A DNA stretch of 28,631 nt from NCBI GenBank assembly GCA_032718475.1, contig JAUCBJ010006259.1, positions 1-28,631 of the forward strand, written 5' to 3'. This document shows, piece after piece, positions 9,904 through 19,499 of this stretch. The position numbers and the translations under genes were made by a program. The notes under the pieces are model-generated. The model was not told the origin of the DNA. It saw nothing but the letters and a program-made list of their open reading frames with translations, and did no database searches. Each line of letters begins with the position of its first letter. Positions within the stretch are counted from its first letter, which is position 1. Source of the stretch: Nemertoderma westbladi (Eukaryota > Xenacoelomorpha > Nemertodermatida > Nemertodermatidae).

Positions 9904-11232
9904 ATGCTTTCCAACATATTCATTCACTTTGGACTATTTTGTAGTGTAATTACAAATCATGTGTTTGGGGACAATGTGATGACACACATGGGAAGACTGA
10001 AACAGACGCTTCTTATGGATTATCATAAAGAAATCCGTCCTGTGCAAAACCAAAGTGATATTACCATAGTTTATTTGGATGGGCAGATCAATGATATCAT
10101 TGATCTTAACATAGTTGATTCAACCATCCTTGCAACAGCAACAACAACAATATCCTGGGTTGATCAATTCCTCCAATGGGATCCAATGGATTTTGGAGGG
10201 ATAAACAGGATTTCTTTGTCACCTCTTCAGGTCTGGTCACCACAAATAGCTACTATTGATATGGTGCGATCATATATTGGCGACACTGTGCGTTACATTG
10301 TTGTCCACCATGATGGTACTGTGGTCGCTTACAATCGATGGTACTTAAGTGTATCACAACAATTGTCAGCAAAGCATTTTCCTTATGATAATCAAATTGT
10401 TCATCTTACCTTTCAGTCATGGACATATGATATCACAGAAGTGCAATTACAATGGAATCTAAACATGTTACATTCAATAAAAGCCTTGAGTATTGCATCA
10501 AATGAATGGTCATGGAAGACTGCCACTGTATCAGAAACAATTGTCAACAACTCACCAGATGGAATCAATGATATTTACTTCTCCCAGGTGGTGAACACAA
10601 TTGTATTGTTTCGCGAACATAGATTTTATTTTCGAACCATGATTTTTCCATCAATAGTCATAAGTGCTCTACTTCCACTGCTATTTGTCATTCCTGAATG
10701 CGACAACAGTGCTCGTATTGGTTTAGGGAGTGGTCTTTTCTTTGCTCAAATGATTAACCTTGTCATGATACAAGATTACTTGCCTCCAGCTGCGAAAGAA
10801 CCAGCACTGCTATCACAGCTTTACTTCGCCAATGTAATCATTACATTGGTAAATGTCGTTTGTGTAATATTGTTGTCAGAGTTACGAAATGTTATGGATT
10901 TAATGAAAATCCGTGACAATAACAAGCAAGTAACTAGCGGAACACCTGCACAACTTAGAGATCCAAGGTATGCCAAATTAACATCTCTTTGGAACACTCT
11001 TTTGTGGGTGGTTTCCTCACATGCTAATTCATTTCTGTTTGCCTTATCTGCGATATTTGTTATTATTTCTAACGCTTGGATACTTAGTGTATTAGTAAAC
11101 TCACCAACAGCTGAAGACCTAATGAAACAAATCAGTGAAGGGAAGAATCTGACCAATTTCTGCAAATTTAATAATGCCGAGTACGATGAGGACGTTTCTA
11201 ATTGTGATCTTCAATTCATTCGGACTGATTGA
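9904..11232 (+). CDS. Cysteine-free pentameric ligand-gated ion channel subunit
   Basis: A single-exon 442-residue protein of the nicotinic (Cys-loop) superfamily. The frame is open from 9862, but the first ATG is at 9904, with A at -3. A signal peptide is likely (hydrophobic IFIHFGLFCSVI, cut near VFG). Binding-domain landmarks are present: SWVDQFLQWDP (loop D), VWSPQ (loop A), HFPYD and SWTYD (loop B Trp). Both Cys-loop cysteines are replaced (Gln about 152, Val about 166). Loop C lacks the paired cysteines, and no Cys occurs between the signal peptide and M1. M1 is about 245-262, M2 about 270-291, M3 about 302-325 and M4 about 374-398. The M3-M4 loop is short (about 45 residues). The M2 entrance is NSARIGLG with Phe at 9'. 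The C-terminal tail is long, with two Cys and an NLT sequon. Ligand and ion selectivity are unknown. The intact frame argues for a working gene. Confidence 0.93.
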   Translation: MLSNIFIHFGLFCSVITNHVFGDNVMTHMGRLKQTLLMDYHKEIRPVQNQSDITIVYLDGQINDIIDLNIVDSTILATATTTISWVDQFLQWDPMDFGGINRISLSPLQVWSPQIATIDMVRSYIGDTVRYIVVHHDGTVVAYNRWYLSVSQQLSAKHFPYDNQIVHLTFQSWTYDITEVQLQWNLNMLHSIKALSIASNEWSWKTATVSETIVNNSPDGINDIYFSQVVNTIVLFREHRFYFRTMIFPSIVISALLPLLFVIPECDNSARIGLGSGLFFAQMINLVMIQDYLPPAAKEPALLSQLYFANVIITLVNVVCVILLSELRNVMDLMKIRDNNKQVTSGTPAQLRDPRYAKLTSLWNTLLWVVSSHANSFLFALSAIFVIISNAWILSVLVNSPTAEDLMKQISEGKNLTNFCKFNNAEYDEDVSNCDLQFIRTD

Positions 11233-11521
11233 AGACGATTATCGCAAATTCTCAAACACTGATTTTGAAATTTTAATTAGAATTCCGTATGAATGTTATA
11301 TCTATGTAATGAATATTTCACAATGAATATTTAACCAGCACAAATTATTTGCAATGCCATTCGTTTAGTTCTACAGGTATAATACAAAAATTATAAATTC
11401 GGCACTCCCATGGTTACTCTCTGATGTATATCTTTTAAGCTTAAACTGACAGAAGTAAGAGAAACTCAGTTATAGAAAGCGTTGTGCAAGGTGCGGACAA
11501 CCCGTTTTTGGACAGGTGCAG

Positions 11522-11569
11522 GCAATCGTTATGGTATGCAATCGTTATGGTATGCAATCGTTATGGTAT
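11522..11569 (+). repeat. Three perfect copies of a 16-bp repeat
   Basis: GCAATCGTTATGGTAT occurs three times head to tail with no mismatch. It lies in the presumed receptor 3' UTR and suggests recent slippage. Confidence 0.95.
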
Positions 11570-11770
11570 AACTATGAGCAACTCATTCACTTAATAATAG
11601 ATAGACGTTGTTCGTTGCACGTTCAGTACAATACTGTTTGAATTTTATAAACATTACATCATTACAGTCATCTTTAAAAATGAATTTAACTATATAATAC
11701 AAAATACTAAGTATTAGTTTATTAGGATTTGTTAATTATAATGTAAAGGTGAAGGTTTCAATGTTGTATA

Positions 11771-11776
11771 AATAAA
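11771..11776 (+). terminator. Possible poly(A) signal of the receptor gene
   Basis: AATAAA, the first after the receptor stop codon. In AT-rich DNA this hexamer is common, so the call is weak. Confidence 0.35.
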
Positions 11777-11964
11777 TATAAAATAATAGGAGTTATTAAT
11801 CAACTTTATTTAGCTTGTTGTATATCTATTTCATATTGTTAAACATCACTGTAATTTGTTTTTTTGTTATGTTGGTAACCAGAGAGTTACTTCCTTCCTG
11901 TAAGAATTGTCGGTGACTGACTCACTGATGGCTCCAATAGCGATTCTACTGATATTTTGACAGT

Positions 11965-14022
11965 GGTCATTTTGACAGGGTTGGTGCGCGAAAAAATTGT
12001 TGGGCTAGAAACAATCGAGTAAGGGGTAACAAGGTGCCCTGAATCGAGTGGCGGGGTGTGTTTTTTGTAAAAACAAGAGGAAACAGTCAAAATGGCGGGT
12101 TTAAGTAAGCCAATTTTGAAAATCGGCTGTGAATGGATGTTACATATTTGATGTCATTACGCAGTGATATGATAATTTTTTTATATTGGTTTCAATGGAG
12201 GGTGATATTAAATACATTCAAATACACATTTAATCTCAATCATTGCACACGTGGCTTATATCAATTAAACAATTGAAAGCAGAGAGTCTTGCGTGTCTTT
12301 TGACAACACAATTAATTAAATTTATGGTGATGAACATTGATAAAGTGAATCAATTCACAATTATAAACTCGCAGATTGCCTGACCGATATGCAAGTAGTA
12401 CTGAACCACTCAGCCCTATCCACCTATTGCATTGCAATATCGGAGTATTGCTGTATTGCAGCCAAGGCGTACTATATACAAGGCCATGCCATCGAGTTAA
12501 ACTGGGGGCGGCGACTGGGGGCAAGATTTTTTTTACAACAATTTGATATTTTGATATAGGGAGAGTTCTATAAATTGTCATTTGCTGCAATTTGGTCAAT
12601 GGACGTAATTGAAGCATCCTCGTAAAGTAAGATAACAATTTTTATGGTAGCTAGTGTTTTAGATAGGCTTAGCTAGTAATTTCGACACTGGTTCCGACAT
12701 CCTACTTCCTTCTATAAATATTTTGTAGTAGCTAGTTCTTTTTACTATTTGTATAGAAAATGTTCCAGAACATGTTAGCTATTCATTTTTAGAAAATTTA
12801 TTACAAATAAACAGATATTTAACAGATATAGAACAAATATTTTTTGTTCTAGAACATTTTTTATAAAAAAATCTGGATTCTATTTAAAACGCATGGATTC
12901 GTTTTAAAACGTGTTTAAAATAAAAAAAATTGTGAGAAAAAAAATATTGTGAAAATTTTATTTTTTTTAAATTGTGAAATTTTTTATTGACTTTAAACAC
13001 GTTTTAGAACGATTCCATGCGTTTTAAATAGAATCCAGATTTTTTTCTAAAAAATATTCTAGAACAAAAAATATTTGTTCTAGAACATAATTTTATAAAA
13101 AAATGAATAGCTAACATGTTCTGGAACATTTTCTATACAAATAGTAAAAAGAACTAGCTACTACAAAATATTTATAGAGGGAAGTAGGATGTCGGATCCA
13201 GTGTCGAAATTACTAGCAAAACCTATCTAAAACACTAGCTAACATAAAATTTTGTATCTTACTTAACGAGGATGCTTCAATTACGTCCATTGACCAAATT
13301 GCAGCAAATGAAAATTTATAGAACTCTCCCCATATCAAAATATCAAATTGTTGTAAAAAAAAATCTTGCCCCCAGTCACCGCCCCCAGTTAACTGGATGG
13401 CATGGCCTTGTATATAGTACACCTTGATTGCAGCTTAAGTTCATTAAGTTGAAATGTGTACCGGTCAGTGCTAATGAAGAGTGTACAGTGGTAGGTTTAC
13501 TCCACTTAATGAACTTAAGCAACAATACAGCATTAGGCCTACTCCGATACTGCAATGCAATAGGTGGATAGGGCTGAGTTGGTGAGTGCTTGCATAAGGG
13601 GTCAGGCAATCTACCAAGATTGCAAAATTGCAAACAGTATTTTATCAATGTTCATGATCATGAATCTAAGTAATTGTTGTAATATGTGTTAAAAGACGCG
13701 CAAGACTCTGCATTCAATTGATATAAGCCACGCATGAAATGATTGAGATTAAATGTGTATTTGAATGGATCGAAAATCGATATCCATAGAAACCAAGATA
13801 AAAAATTATCATAGCACTGCCTAGTGACGTCAAATATGTACGTACCAGCCAATCGCAGACGATTTTCAAAATTGGCTTCACGCGCTTACTTAAACCCACC
13901 ATTTCCACCGTTTCCACGTGTTTTTACAAAAAACACACCCCACCTCTCGAGGGAACATTGTTACCCCTTATTCGATTGTTTCTTGCCCAACAATTTATTC
14001 GCGCACCAATCCTATTGCAAAA
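11965..14022. mobile_element. 2-kb palindromic (foldback) element
   Basis: The left arm (about 11965-12918) is the inverse of the right arm (about 12991-14022), around a loop of roughly 70 bp of A/T. Matching blocks include TTGGTGCGCGA against TCGCGCACCAA, CCAATTTTGAAAATC against GATTTTCAAAATTGG, the CATGCCATCGAGTTAACTGG-type segment near 12485 and 13400, and ACGCATGGATTCGTTTTA against its inverse near 13020. Arms differ by scattered substitutions and small indels, plus an 88-bp insertion in the right arm. No transposase is encoded and no target-site duplication could be settled, because the outer ends are diverged. Related end sequence at 1905-1985 suggests a dispersed family. Confidence 0.85.
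13433..13520. mobile_element. 88-bp hairpin element nested in the palindrome
   Basis: Perfect 17-bp terminal inverted repeats GCTTAAGTTCATTAAGT and ACTTAATGAACTTAAGC enclose 54 bp. The other arm of the large palindrome (about 12445-12465) reads straight through at the corresponding place, so this is an insertion into the right arm only. Size and structure fit a tiny MITE. The target duplication is not clear. Confidence 0.7.
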
Positions 14023-14179
14023 ATTAAAAGGTATGCATATGATCCAGCTATTATTGTGAAAAACTTGCTGGAGGTGTGGAGTGAAACTCTCTCTGTTTCA
14101 AGTTTCATGCAATCTCATTACGATTTGTAAAAAAAATAACGATTTGTGTATAGACCTACCCCACAGTTTACTACCACCT

Positions 14180-14558
14180 ACTCTGCCAGTGCGGTAGGTG
14201 GAACTATCCCCTTACACCTAGCAAGCACTGTCTCTCCCAGTGCTGTAAGGTGGAATGATCCCCCTACACCTCATGAACGCCGTCTCTGCCAGTGTTGTAG
14301 ATGAAACTGCCCCCCTGCACCTCGTGAGCTCCGTCTCTGCCAGTGCTCTAAGCTGAAACCATACCCCTACACCTAGCGAGTACCGTCTCTTCCAGTTCGG
14401 TAGGTGGAACCAACCCCCTACACATTGTGAGCGCCATCTCTGCCAGTGCGGTAGGTGGAACTGTCCCCCTACACATCGCGAGCGCTGTCTCTCCCAGTGA
14501 GGTAAGGTGGAACCGCCCCCCTACATCTAGCGAGTACCATCTCTGCCAGCGTGGTATG
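14180..14558 (+). repeat. 52-bp tandem array, about 7 units
   Basis: Units open with CTCTGCCAGTGCGGTAGGTG, continue with GGAACTG and CCCCCTACACCT, and end near AGCGAGCGCCGT. Copies begin near 14181, 14232, 14284 and at about 52-bp steps thereafter. They differ by several substitutions each, so the array is not recent. Confidence 0.85.
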
Positions 14559-14592
14559 GTGGAGGATGAGGAAGGTGTTCCTCATCCTCCAC
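14559..14592. other. Perfect 15-bp stem hairpin
   Basis: GTGGAGGATGAGGAA pairs perfectly with TTCCTCATCCTCCAC around the loop GGTG. It replaces the second half of the last 52-bp unit, right at the array end. Confidence 0.9.
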
Positions 14593-15288
14593 TGCGAAAT
14601 TCCAATAAGTGTCAATGCTAGGCGTCCATTCGTAACCTTGAGTGGGGTGTTAAATTTAACTGATTTAAAGAATTTATCATATCCTGAACAGTTATTAAGA
14701 GCATAGCTAAACTTCGTCATGACTTAATGTGCACAGTGGCACAGAGACTGCCATCCACACTCCAATTCTACACCCGTGTAACCATCTACATATATTAACT
14801 AGTTCCATATAACCTTTATTATTACATTTATTTACTTAATTATTTAAATCACTTGAAAAATAAATATTATATTATTTCCAAAGTTTGTGTAATTTATTCT
14901 GGTTTTATTATAACTTGGTCGTGGTTGATCTCGGTTTCCTTAATATATTTTATTATATACCTATATTTTATTGTATGCCTATATATATTATGCTAGAAAA
15001 TGTGTACTTATTGAGTATCTATTCGTTCTTTATTTGTGCTAATTAAATGTTAATTCAATATTGTAAAGTATTATAATATGATTAGTGTTACTCATCCACA
15101 AACAACTAACTATTAGCATGGACCTATTTCCTATGCTGTGTCTGTCCTTTGAACACGAAATGATTCTCAACCAATGAATAAACCGATAGGTATACATAAT
15201 ATACATCATATTCTTTAAAAGCATTCTAACCATCAGCATCAGTAATCAAACATTTTAGTTCTTTCAATCAAAGTATAAAATTTGTTGA
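14593..15288. other. No gene recognised
   Basis: AT-rich sequence between the 52-bp array and the second foldback element. The only frames are short, without family resemblance. Confidence 0.45.
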
Positions 15289-15297
15289 GGACAAACT

Positions 15298-16440
15298 GGA
15301 TAGTTCTAAATTAGGAAAACACTAGTAAAACGGTAAAACACTAGGAAAACATAAGAAAAACACTGTAAAACACCCGGAAAACAGTGAAAATATTGATCAG
15401 CAGGAAATTTAACACATGTAATTCTCTGAATTGACAATCCTAAATGTACTCCTCGCATAGCACCCCTTAAGTAATCACCGTAAAACATAGGGAAAACACT
15501 ATAAAAACACTATAAACCTTCCGGAAAACAGTGAAAAAATTGATCAGCATTAAATTTTACCTATATGCTGCAGAAAAATAAATTGAAAGAGTCTAATACT
15601 GCCCAGAAAGCTTGTTGCCCGGCAACCAAAGAACTGTAACCAATAAGCATACGGTGCAGTATCAGAACAGCAGTACTATCCTTGTTTTACCGGTCAGTCG
15701 GTAGAGGCGCAAAGTACCAGTATTGCTGTATTCTGGTAGGCCTATTACCTGATTACAGATTACAGTATTAGTGCTGTAGTGCAGTAGTGTATTCCAGTAT
15801 TCAGATATTGCAGTATTGTTAGGGTTAGTTAAATGTAAATATTTCTATATTTAGTAGCTGAGTAGTACCGGTAAGCATTACAGTATTAAGACAGCCTGGC
15901 AGCCTGGTTACAGAGATAGTGCCATAGCCATGGGACATTACAGCATTACACTACTGCACTACAGCACTAATACTGTAATCTGTAATCAGGTAATAGGCCT
16001 ACCAGAATACAGCAATACTGGTACTTTGCACCTCTACCAACTGACCGGTAAAACAAGGATAGTACTGCTGTACTGATACTGCACCGTATGCTGATTGGTT
16101 ACAGTTCTTTGGTTCCCTGGCAACAAGCTTTCTGGGCAGTATTAGACTCTTTCAATTTATTTGTTTGCATCATATAGGTAAAATTTAATGCTGATCAATT
16201 TTTTCACTGTTTTCCGGAAGGTTTATAGTGTTTTTATAGTGTTTTCCCTATGTTTTACGGTGATTACTTAAGGGGTGCTATGCGAGGAGTACATTTAGGA
16301 TTGTCAATTCAGAGAAGTACATGTGTTAAATTCCCTGCTGATCAATATTTTCACTGTTTTCCGTGTGTTTTACAGTACTTTTCCTATGCTTTCCTAGTGT
16401 TTTACTGTTTTACTAGTGTTTTCCTAATTTAGAATCATCC
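15298..16440. mobile_element. 1.14-kb foldback element with 9-bp TSD
   Basis: Arms of about 494 bp (15298-15791 and 15947-16440) are inverse copies around a loop of about 155 bp. Their coordinates pair with almost no net indel, so the copy is young. Ends read GGATAGTTCTAAATTAGG and, inverted, GGATGATTCTAAATTAGG. GGACAAACT at 15289-15297 and 16441-16449 is a perfect 9-bp target-site duplication. Long inverted repeats with 9-bp duplications fit Mutator-like (MULE) or Merlin-like foldback elements. No transposase is present, so it is non-autonomous. The two 60-codon frames at 15306-15488 and 16250-16432 are mirror copies of each other. Confidence 0.9.
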
Positions 16441-16451
16441 GGACAAACTGG

Positions 16452-16968
16452 TGATAAAATGATTAACAAGATTGGCAACCCGGAGGAATATATTTTCCTT
16501 TAAATTTCACATACAACATCCAAATTAATTGTTGCCTTTGTTTGCCAGAGGTATAAAGTTAGGCAATATAGTTTAAAAAACCATGCCCACATTTAAAGAT
16601 TCATGATGTTGTCACATCTTACACGGTATGTGATAGATGGCTAAGGATTAATGAGAATATATTATTTATTATTTAAATATTATTAATTTACTATTGCATC
16701 TGTGAAGTGAGTTGGTTCAATAATTGCATTTTGGAAAAGGTGTGGTTCATTGCACGACTTGAATAAATGTCCAGACAATAAATGTTATAAAATTCATCAA
16801 CAATTACCAACGATATTAAAATAATTTAGATAATATTATGTGTTCCTATAAGTTTGATAGATAAGTGATAGGAAGAACTGGTAAATTACATGTCATGTAC
16901 CACTATTTGTTATCTTGCTTGAAGTTTTTTCAATTTTTTATGTTTATGGTGATAAACTGTTGCTGCTC
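16452..16968. other. Probable 3' UTR of the EAG-type gene
   Basis: This stretch follows the stop codon of the minus-strand channel exon. AATAAA on the minus strand occurs at 16670-16665, about 300 bp downstream of the stop, so the transcript could end before the foldback element. No other coding is seen. Confidence 0.4.
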
Positions 16969-18393
16969 TTACACAAGATGAACATCAGTATTACGTGCAT
17001 TTGTTAAAGTGTCTTCCGATGGAGTTATTATAATGGTATCTTTGGGGCTCACTTGTTGTTCAAGATGATTATTATCTTTAGGAGAAGTTGGGGAAGGGGT
17101 ACCAATCAGTGATGGGTCAATGAACTGGGGGGTTTCCTCTTCTACAGAACAGCTTCTACTAACTGGAGGTAAACATTTCATCTTTCTTCTCATGTAGAGG
17201 AGGGATTGATGGGGTGTTGTGGGAATGTCTAAATCATTATGGCCTGAGGTTGTTTCAACATCTGGTAAAGAAGTATGAGCATCTGTGATTACCATTGCTG
17301 TTCCTATTACTGTATCTTTATTGTCCTCATGTTTTTCCTTTATAGTTTCCATTAAAACTGAACTATTTACCGTTTTCAAAGGATTCTCAGAATCATTGTT
17401 TGTTCCATTAGGAAAAAACTTAGTTTCAGAAGGAGCTTGATTCCCATGAATGAGTGCCACGACGCGCCCTATTTGATAATCGATGTTGTTCATTTTCGAG
17501 TGAAGCTGCTCTATTTCATGTTTCAGATCAGTTCGGAGAAGTAATAAACTAGACATTAAACTGGATGATTCTGACTGTAATGTGACATCCGCCCGATGAA
17601 TTTGAATATCTGGACTTAAAAATTTCTCTCTAAACCCACTGTCAAAAGAATTTCTTTTCTCAATCATATTGCCACCTTGTTTTGATCCAGGAATTAAAAC
17701 AGGAACATCAGTTTGTTGGGAATTCGTTTGTTTCAATTTGGTTAATGGTTGTAATGTCTTTGGAATTTGGGATATTTGTAGTTCCACAGGCAAATTATCT
17801 TCCTGATTCCCATTGTATGGATATAGAAAACTAGGCGAATTCTTTTTTATCTTCGGCACATTTACTTGCATTGTTGTCAGGGGGGAAGATGTTACCTCAG
17901 AGGATGGAACTTCATTGGGAGAAGATGATGCCCCTTTAGGTGATGCTTGACCACCTTCGGGTCGAGCACGCAACCCAAGCTTCTCACTCCATAAAGACAT
18001 CGCTTGTTTTGAAGGATTTACTTTTAGACTTTTACTTATCAGTGGACTGGTTTGAGCACTATTTCGCAGCTGGCTAGAAGGACTGCTGTCAATTTGAGGT
18101 GTATGCTCACCAGATTGGGGAAAAACTCCTCTGCTTGTTTGGCTACTAGGTGGCGTCAGTTTGTCGTCAGATGACTTGGATGAACTTGGGCTTTCACCTA
18201 GTTTAACTAGGGCCACCTCATCTGTATTACCCTTTCCAGATTGATCTAGTTGTGACGCTTCAGGTTCTGGCCGACGAAACCTGGTGAAAAGTTTTCTCAC
18301 TGGATGATCCATTGGAATATTTGTTTTTGAAGTGCCTTCATTTTCTTCTAATTCCTTCTCCTTTTTAGCATCAGTAACTTTTTTGAATCTTAC
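16969..18393 (-). CDS. KCNH1/5-like (eag): EAG-type voltage-gated K+ channel, last coding exon
   Basis: This exon encodes the last 474 residues of an ether-a-go-go potassium channel subunit. It opens after the acceptor TTTATTTTCAG with VRFKKVTDAKKEKE, matching the segment after the cyclic-nucleotide-binding homology domain of EAG channels. Next comes MDHPVRKLFTRFRR (about residues 27-41), the calmodulin-binding motif typical of EAG. A long Ser/Pro-rich tail follows, then a coiled coil, LLRTDLKHEIEQLHSKMNNI to VVALI (about 285-315), equivalent to the tetramerising coiled coil of EAG1. The exon is in phase 0 and ends with TAA at 16971-16969. Upstream exons (pore, sensor, PAS) must lie further right and were not found here. 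The frame's first 16 codons before 18393 are intron. EAG rather than ERG or ELK is supported by the calmodulin site and the coiled coil. Confidence 0.93.
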   Translation of the reverse strand, partial: VRFKKVTDAKKEKELEENEGTSKTNIPMDHPVRKLFTRFRRPEPEASQLDQSGKGNTDEVALVKLGESPSSSKSSDDKLTPPSSQTSRGVFPQSGEHTPQIDSSPSSQLRNSAQTSPLISKSLKVNPSKQAMSLWSEKLGLRARPEGGQASPKGASSSPNEVPSSEVTSSPLTTMQVNVPKIKKNSPSFLYPYNGNQEDNLPVELQISQIPKTLQPLTKLKQTNSQQTDVPVLIPGSKQGGNMIEKRNSFDSGFREKFLSPDIQIHRADVTLQSESSSLMSSLLLLRTDLKHEIEQLHSKMNNIDYQIGRVVALIHGNQAPSETKFFPNGTNNDSENPLKTVNSSVLMETIKEKHEDNKDTVIGTAMVITDAHTSLPDVETTSGHNDLDIPTTPHQSLLYMRRKMKCLPPVSRSCSVEEETPQFIDPSLIGTPSPTSPKDNNHLEQQVSPKDTIIITPSEDTLTNARNTDVHLV

Positions 18394-18410
18394 CTGAAAA
18401 TAAATAAAAA
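18394..18410 (-). promoter_or_regulatory. Splice acceptor followed by donor-like GTAAGA
   Basis: On the minus strand a T-rich tract runs into TTTTCAG, then GTAAGATTC. The exon's first bases therefore also fit a 5' splice site. This is the juxtaposed arrangement seen at recursive splice sites. Protein similarity shows that the GTAAGA bases are coding (Val-Arg). Confidence 0.75.
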
Positions 18411-18583
18411 ATTGACTATAATATGTTGATAATATAACCACCTAGTATGAATTACATTTACTTCTGAGATACAGCCTTTTTTACTGTAGTGTACAGTACA
18501 ATATACTTATTCCAGGAATATACAGCCTTTATTCTGGTTCAGGTTCCCTGCCCTCCTAATATTTCTACAAATCAGAACAAGAG

Positions 18584-19492
18584 AACCTCTATCGGGTAAC
18601 AGATAGGAGTAGCACCAATCTCTATCGGGTAGCAGATAGGAGTACCGCCAATCTCTATCGGGTAGCAGATAGGAGTAGCGCCAATCTCTATCGGGTAGAA
18701 GATAGGAGTGGTGCCAATCTCTATCGTGTAGCAGATAGGAGTAGCGCCAATCTCTATCAGGTAGCAGATAGGAGTAGCGCCAATCTCTATCTGGTAGCAG
18801 GTTGTGGTAGCACCAATCTCTATTGGGTAGCAGATAGGAGTAGCGCAAATCTCTATGGGGTAGCAGATAGGAGTAGGCCTAGCACCAATCTCTATCGGGT
18901 AGCAGATAGGAGTAGCGCCAATCTCTATCAGGTAGCAGATAGGAGTAGCGCCAATCTCTATCGGGTAGCAGATAGGAGTAGCGCCAATCTCTATCGGGTA
19001 GCTGATAGGAGTAGCGCCAATCTCTATCGGGTAGCTGATAGGAGTAGCGCCAATCTCTATCGGGTAGCAGATAGGAGTAGAGCCAATCTCTATCGGGTAC
19101 CAGATAGTAGTGCCAATTTCTATTGGGTAGCAGATAGGAGTAGCGCCAATCTCTATCGGGTAGCAGATAGGAGTAGCACCAATCTCTATCGGGTAGCAGA
19201 TAGGAGTAGTGCCAATCTCTATCGGGTAGCAGATAGGAGTAGCACCAATCTCTATCAGGTAGCAGATAGGAGTAGCGCCAATCTCTATCGGGTAGCAGAT
19301 AGGAGTAGCGCCAATCTCTATCGGGTAGCTGATAGGAGTAGCGCCAATCTCTATCGGGTAGCTGGTAGGAGTAGCGCCAATCTCTATCGGGTAGCAGATA
19401 GGAGTAGAGCCAATCTCTATCGGGTACCAGATAGTAGTGCCAATCTCTATCGGGTAGCAGGTAGGAGTAGCGCCAATATCTATCGGGTTGCA
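18584..19492. repeat. 33-bp minisatellite, about 27 units
   Basis: The unit is ATCTCTATCGGGTAGCAGAT followed by AGGAGTAGCGCCA. Because 33 is a multiple of 3, one minus-strand frame reads an 11-residue repeat (RYSYLLPDRDW), but stops and a missing gene context argue against a protein. A variant run ending in a 30-bp unit (GGGTACCAGATAGTAGTGCC) occurs at about 19095 and again at about 19422. That gives a 327-bp higher-order period of nine 33-bp units plus one 30-bp unit. The array probably lies in the last intron of the EAG-type gene. Confidence 0.95.
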
Positions 19493-19499
19493 GCTATTG

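Larger units (their letters stand above)
11233..11964. other. Receptor 3' flank and probable 3' UTR
   Basis: AT-rich DNA follows the receptor stop. The first AATAAA on the plus strand is at 11771-11776, about 540 bp after the stop. A small 16-bp triplet repeat lies within. No further coding is seen. Confidence 0.4.

Noticed and set aside
11887-14130. Short ORFs in and next to the 2-kb palindrome
   Set aside because: They appear as mirrored pairs in the two arms with no domain similarity.
15306-16432. Two similar 60-codon genes (MFYGDYLRG...)
   Set aside because: They are the same sequence in the two arms of the foldback element, so their similarity is due to the palindrome and not to coding constraint.
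18507-18848. 113-codon frame of RYSYLLPDRDW-type repeats
   Set aside because: It is the 33-bp minisatellite read in a frame that stays open because 33 is divisible by 3. It has no start context, and unit variants elsewhere in the array break it.
18584-19492. CRISPR array
   Set aside because: The repeats are directly contiguous with no unique spacers, and the DNA is eukaryotic.
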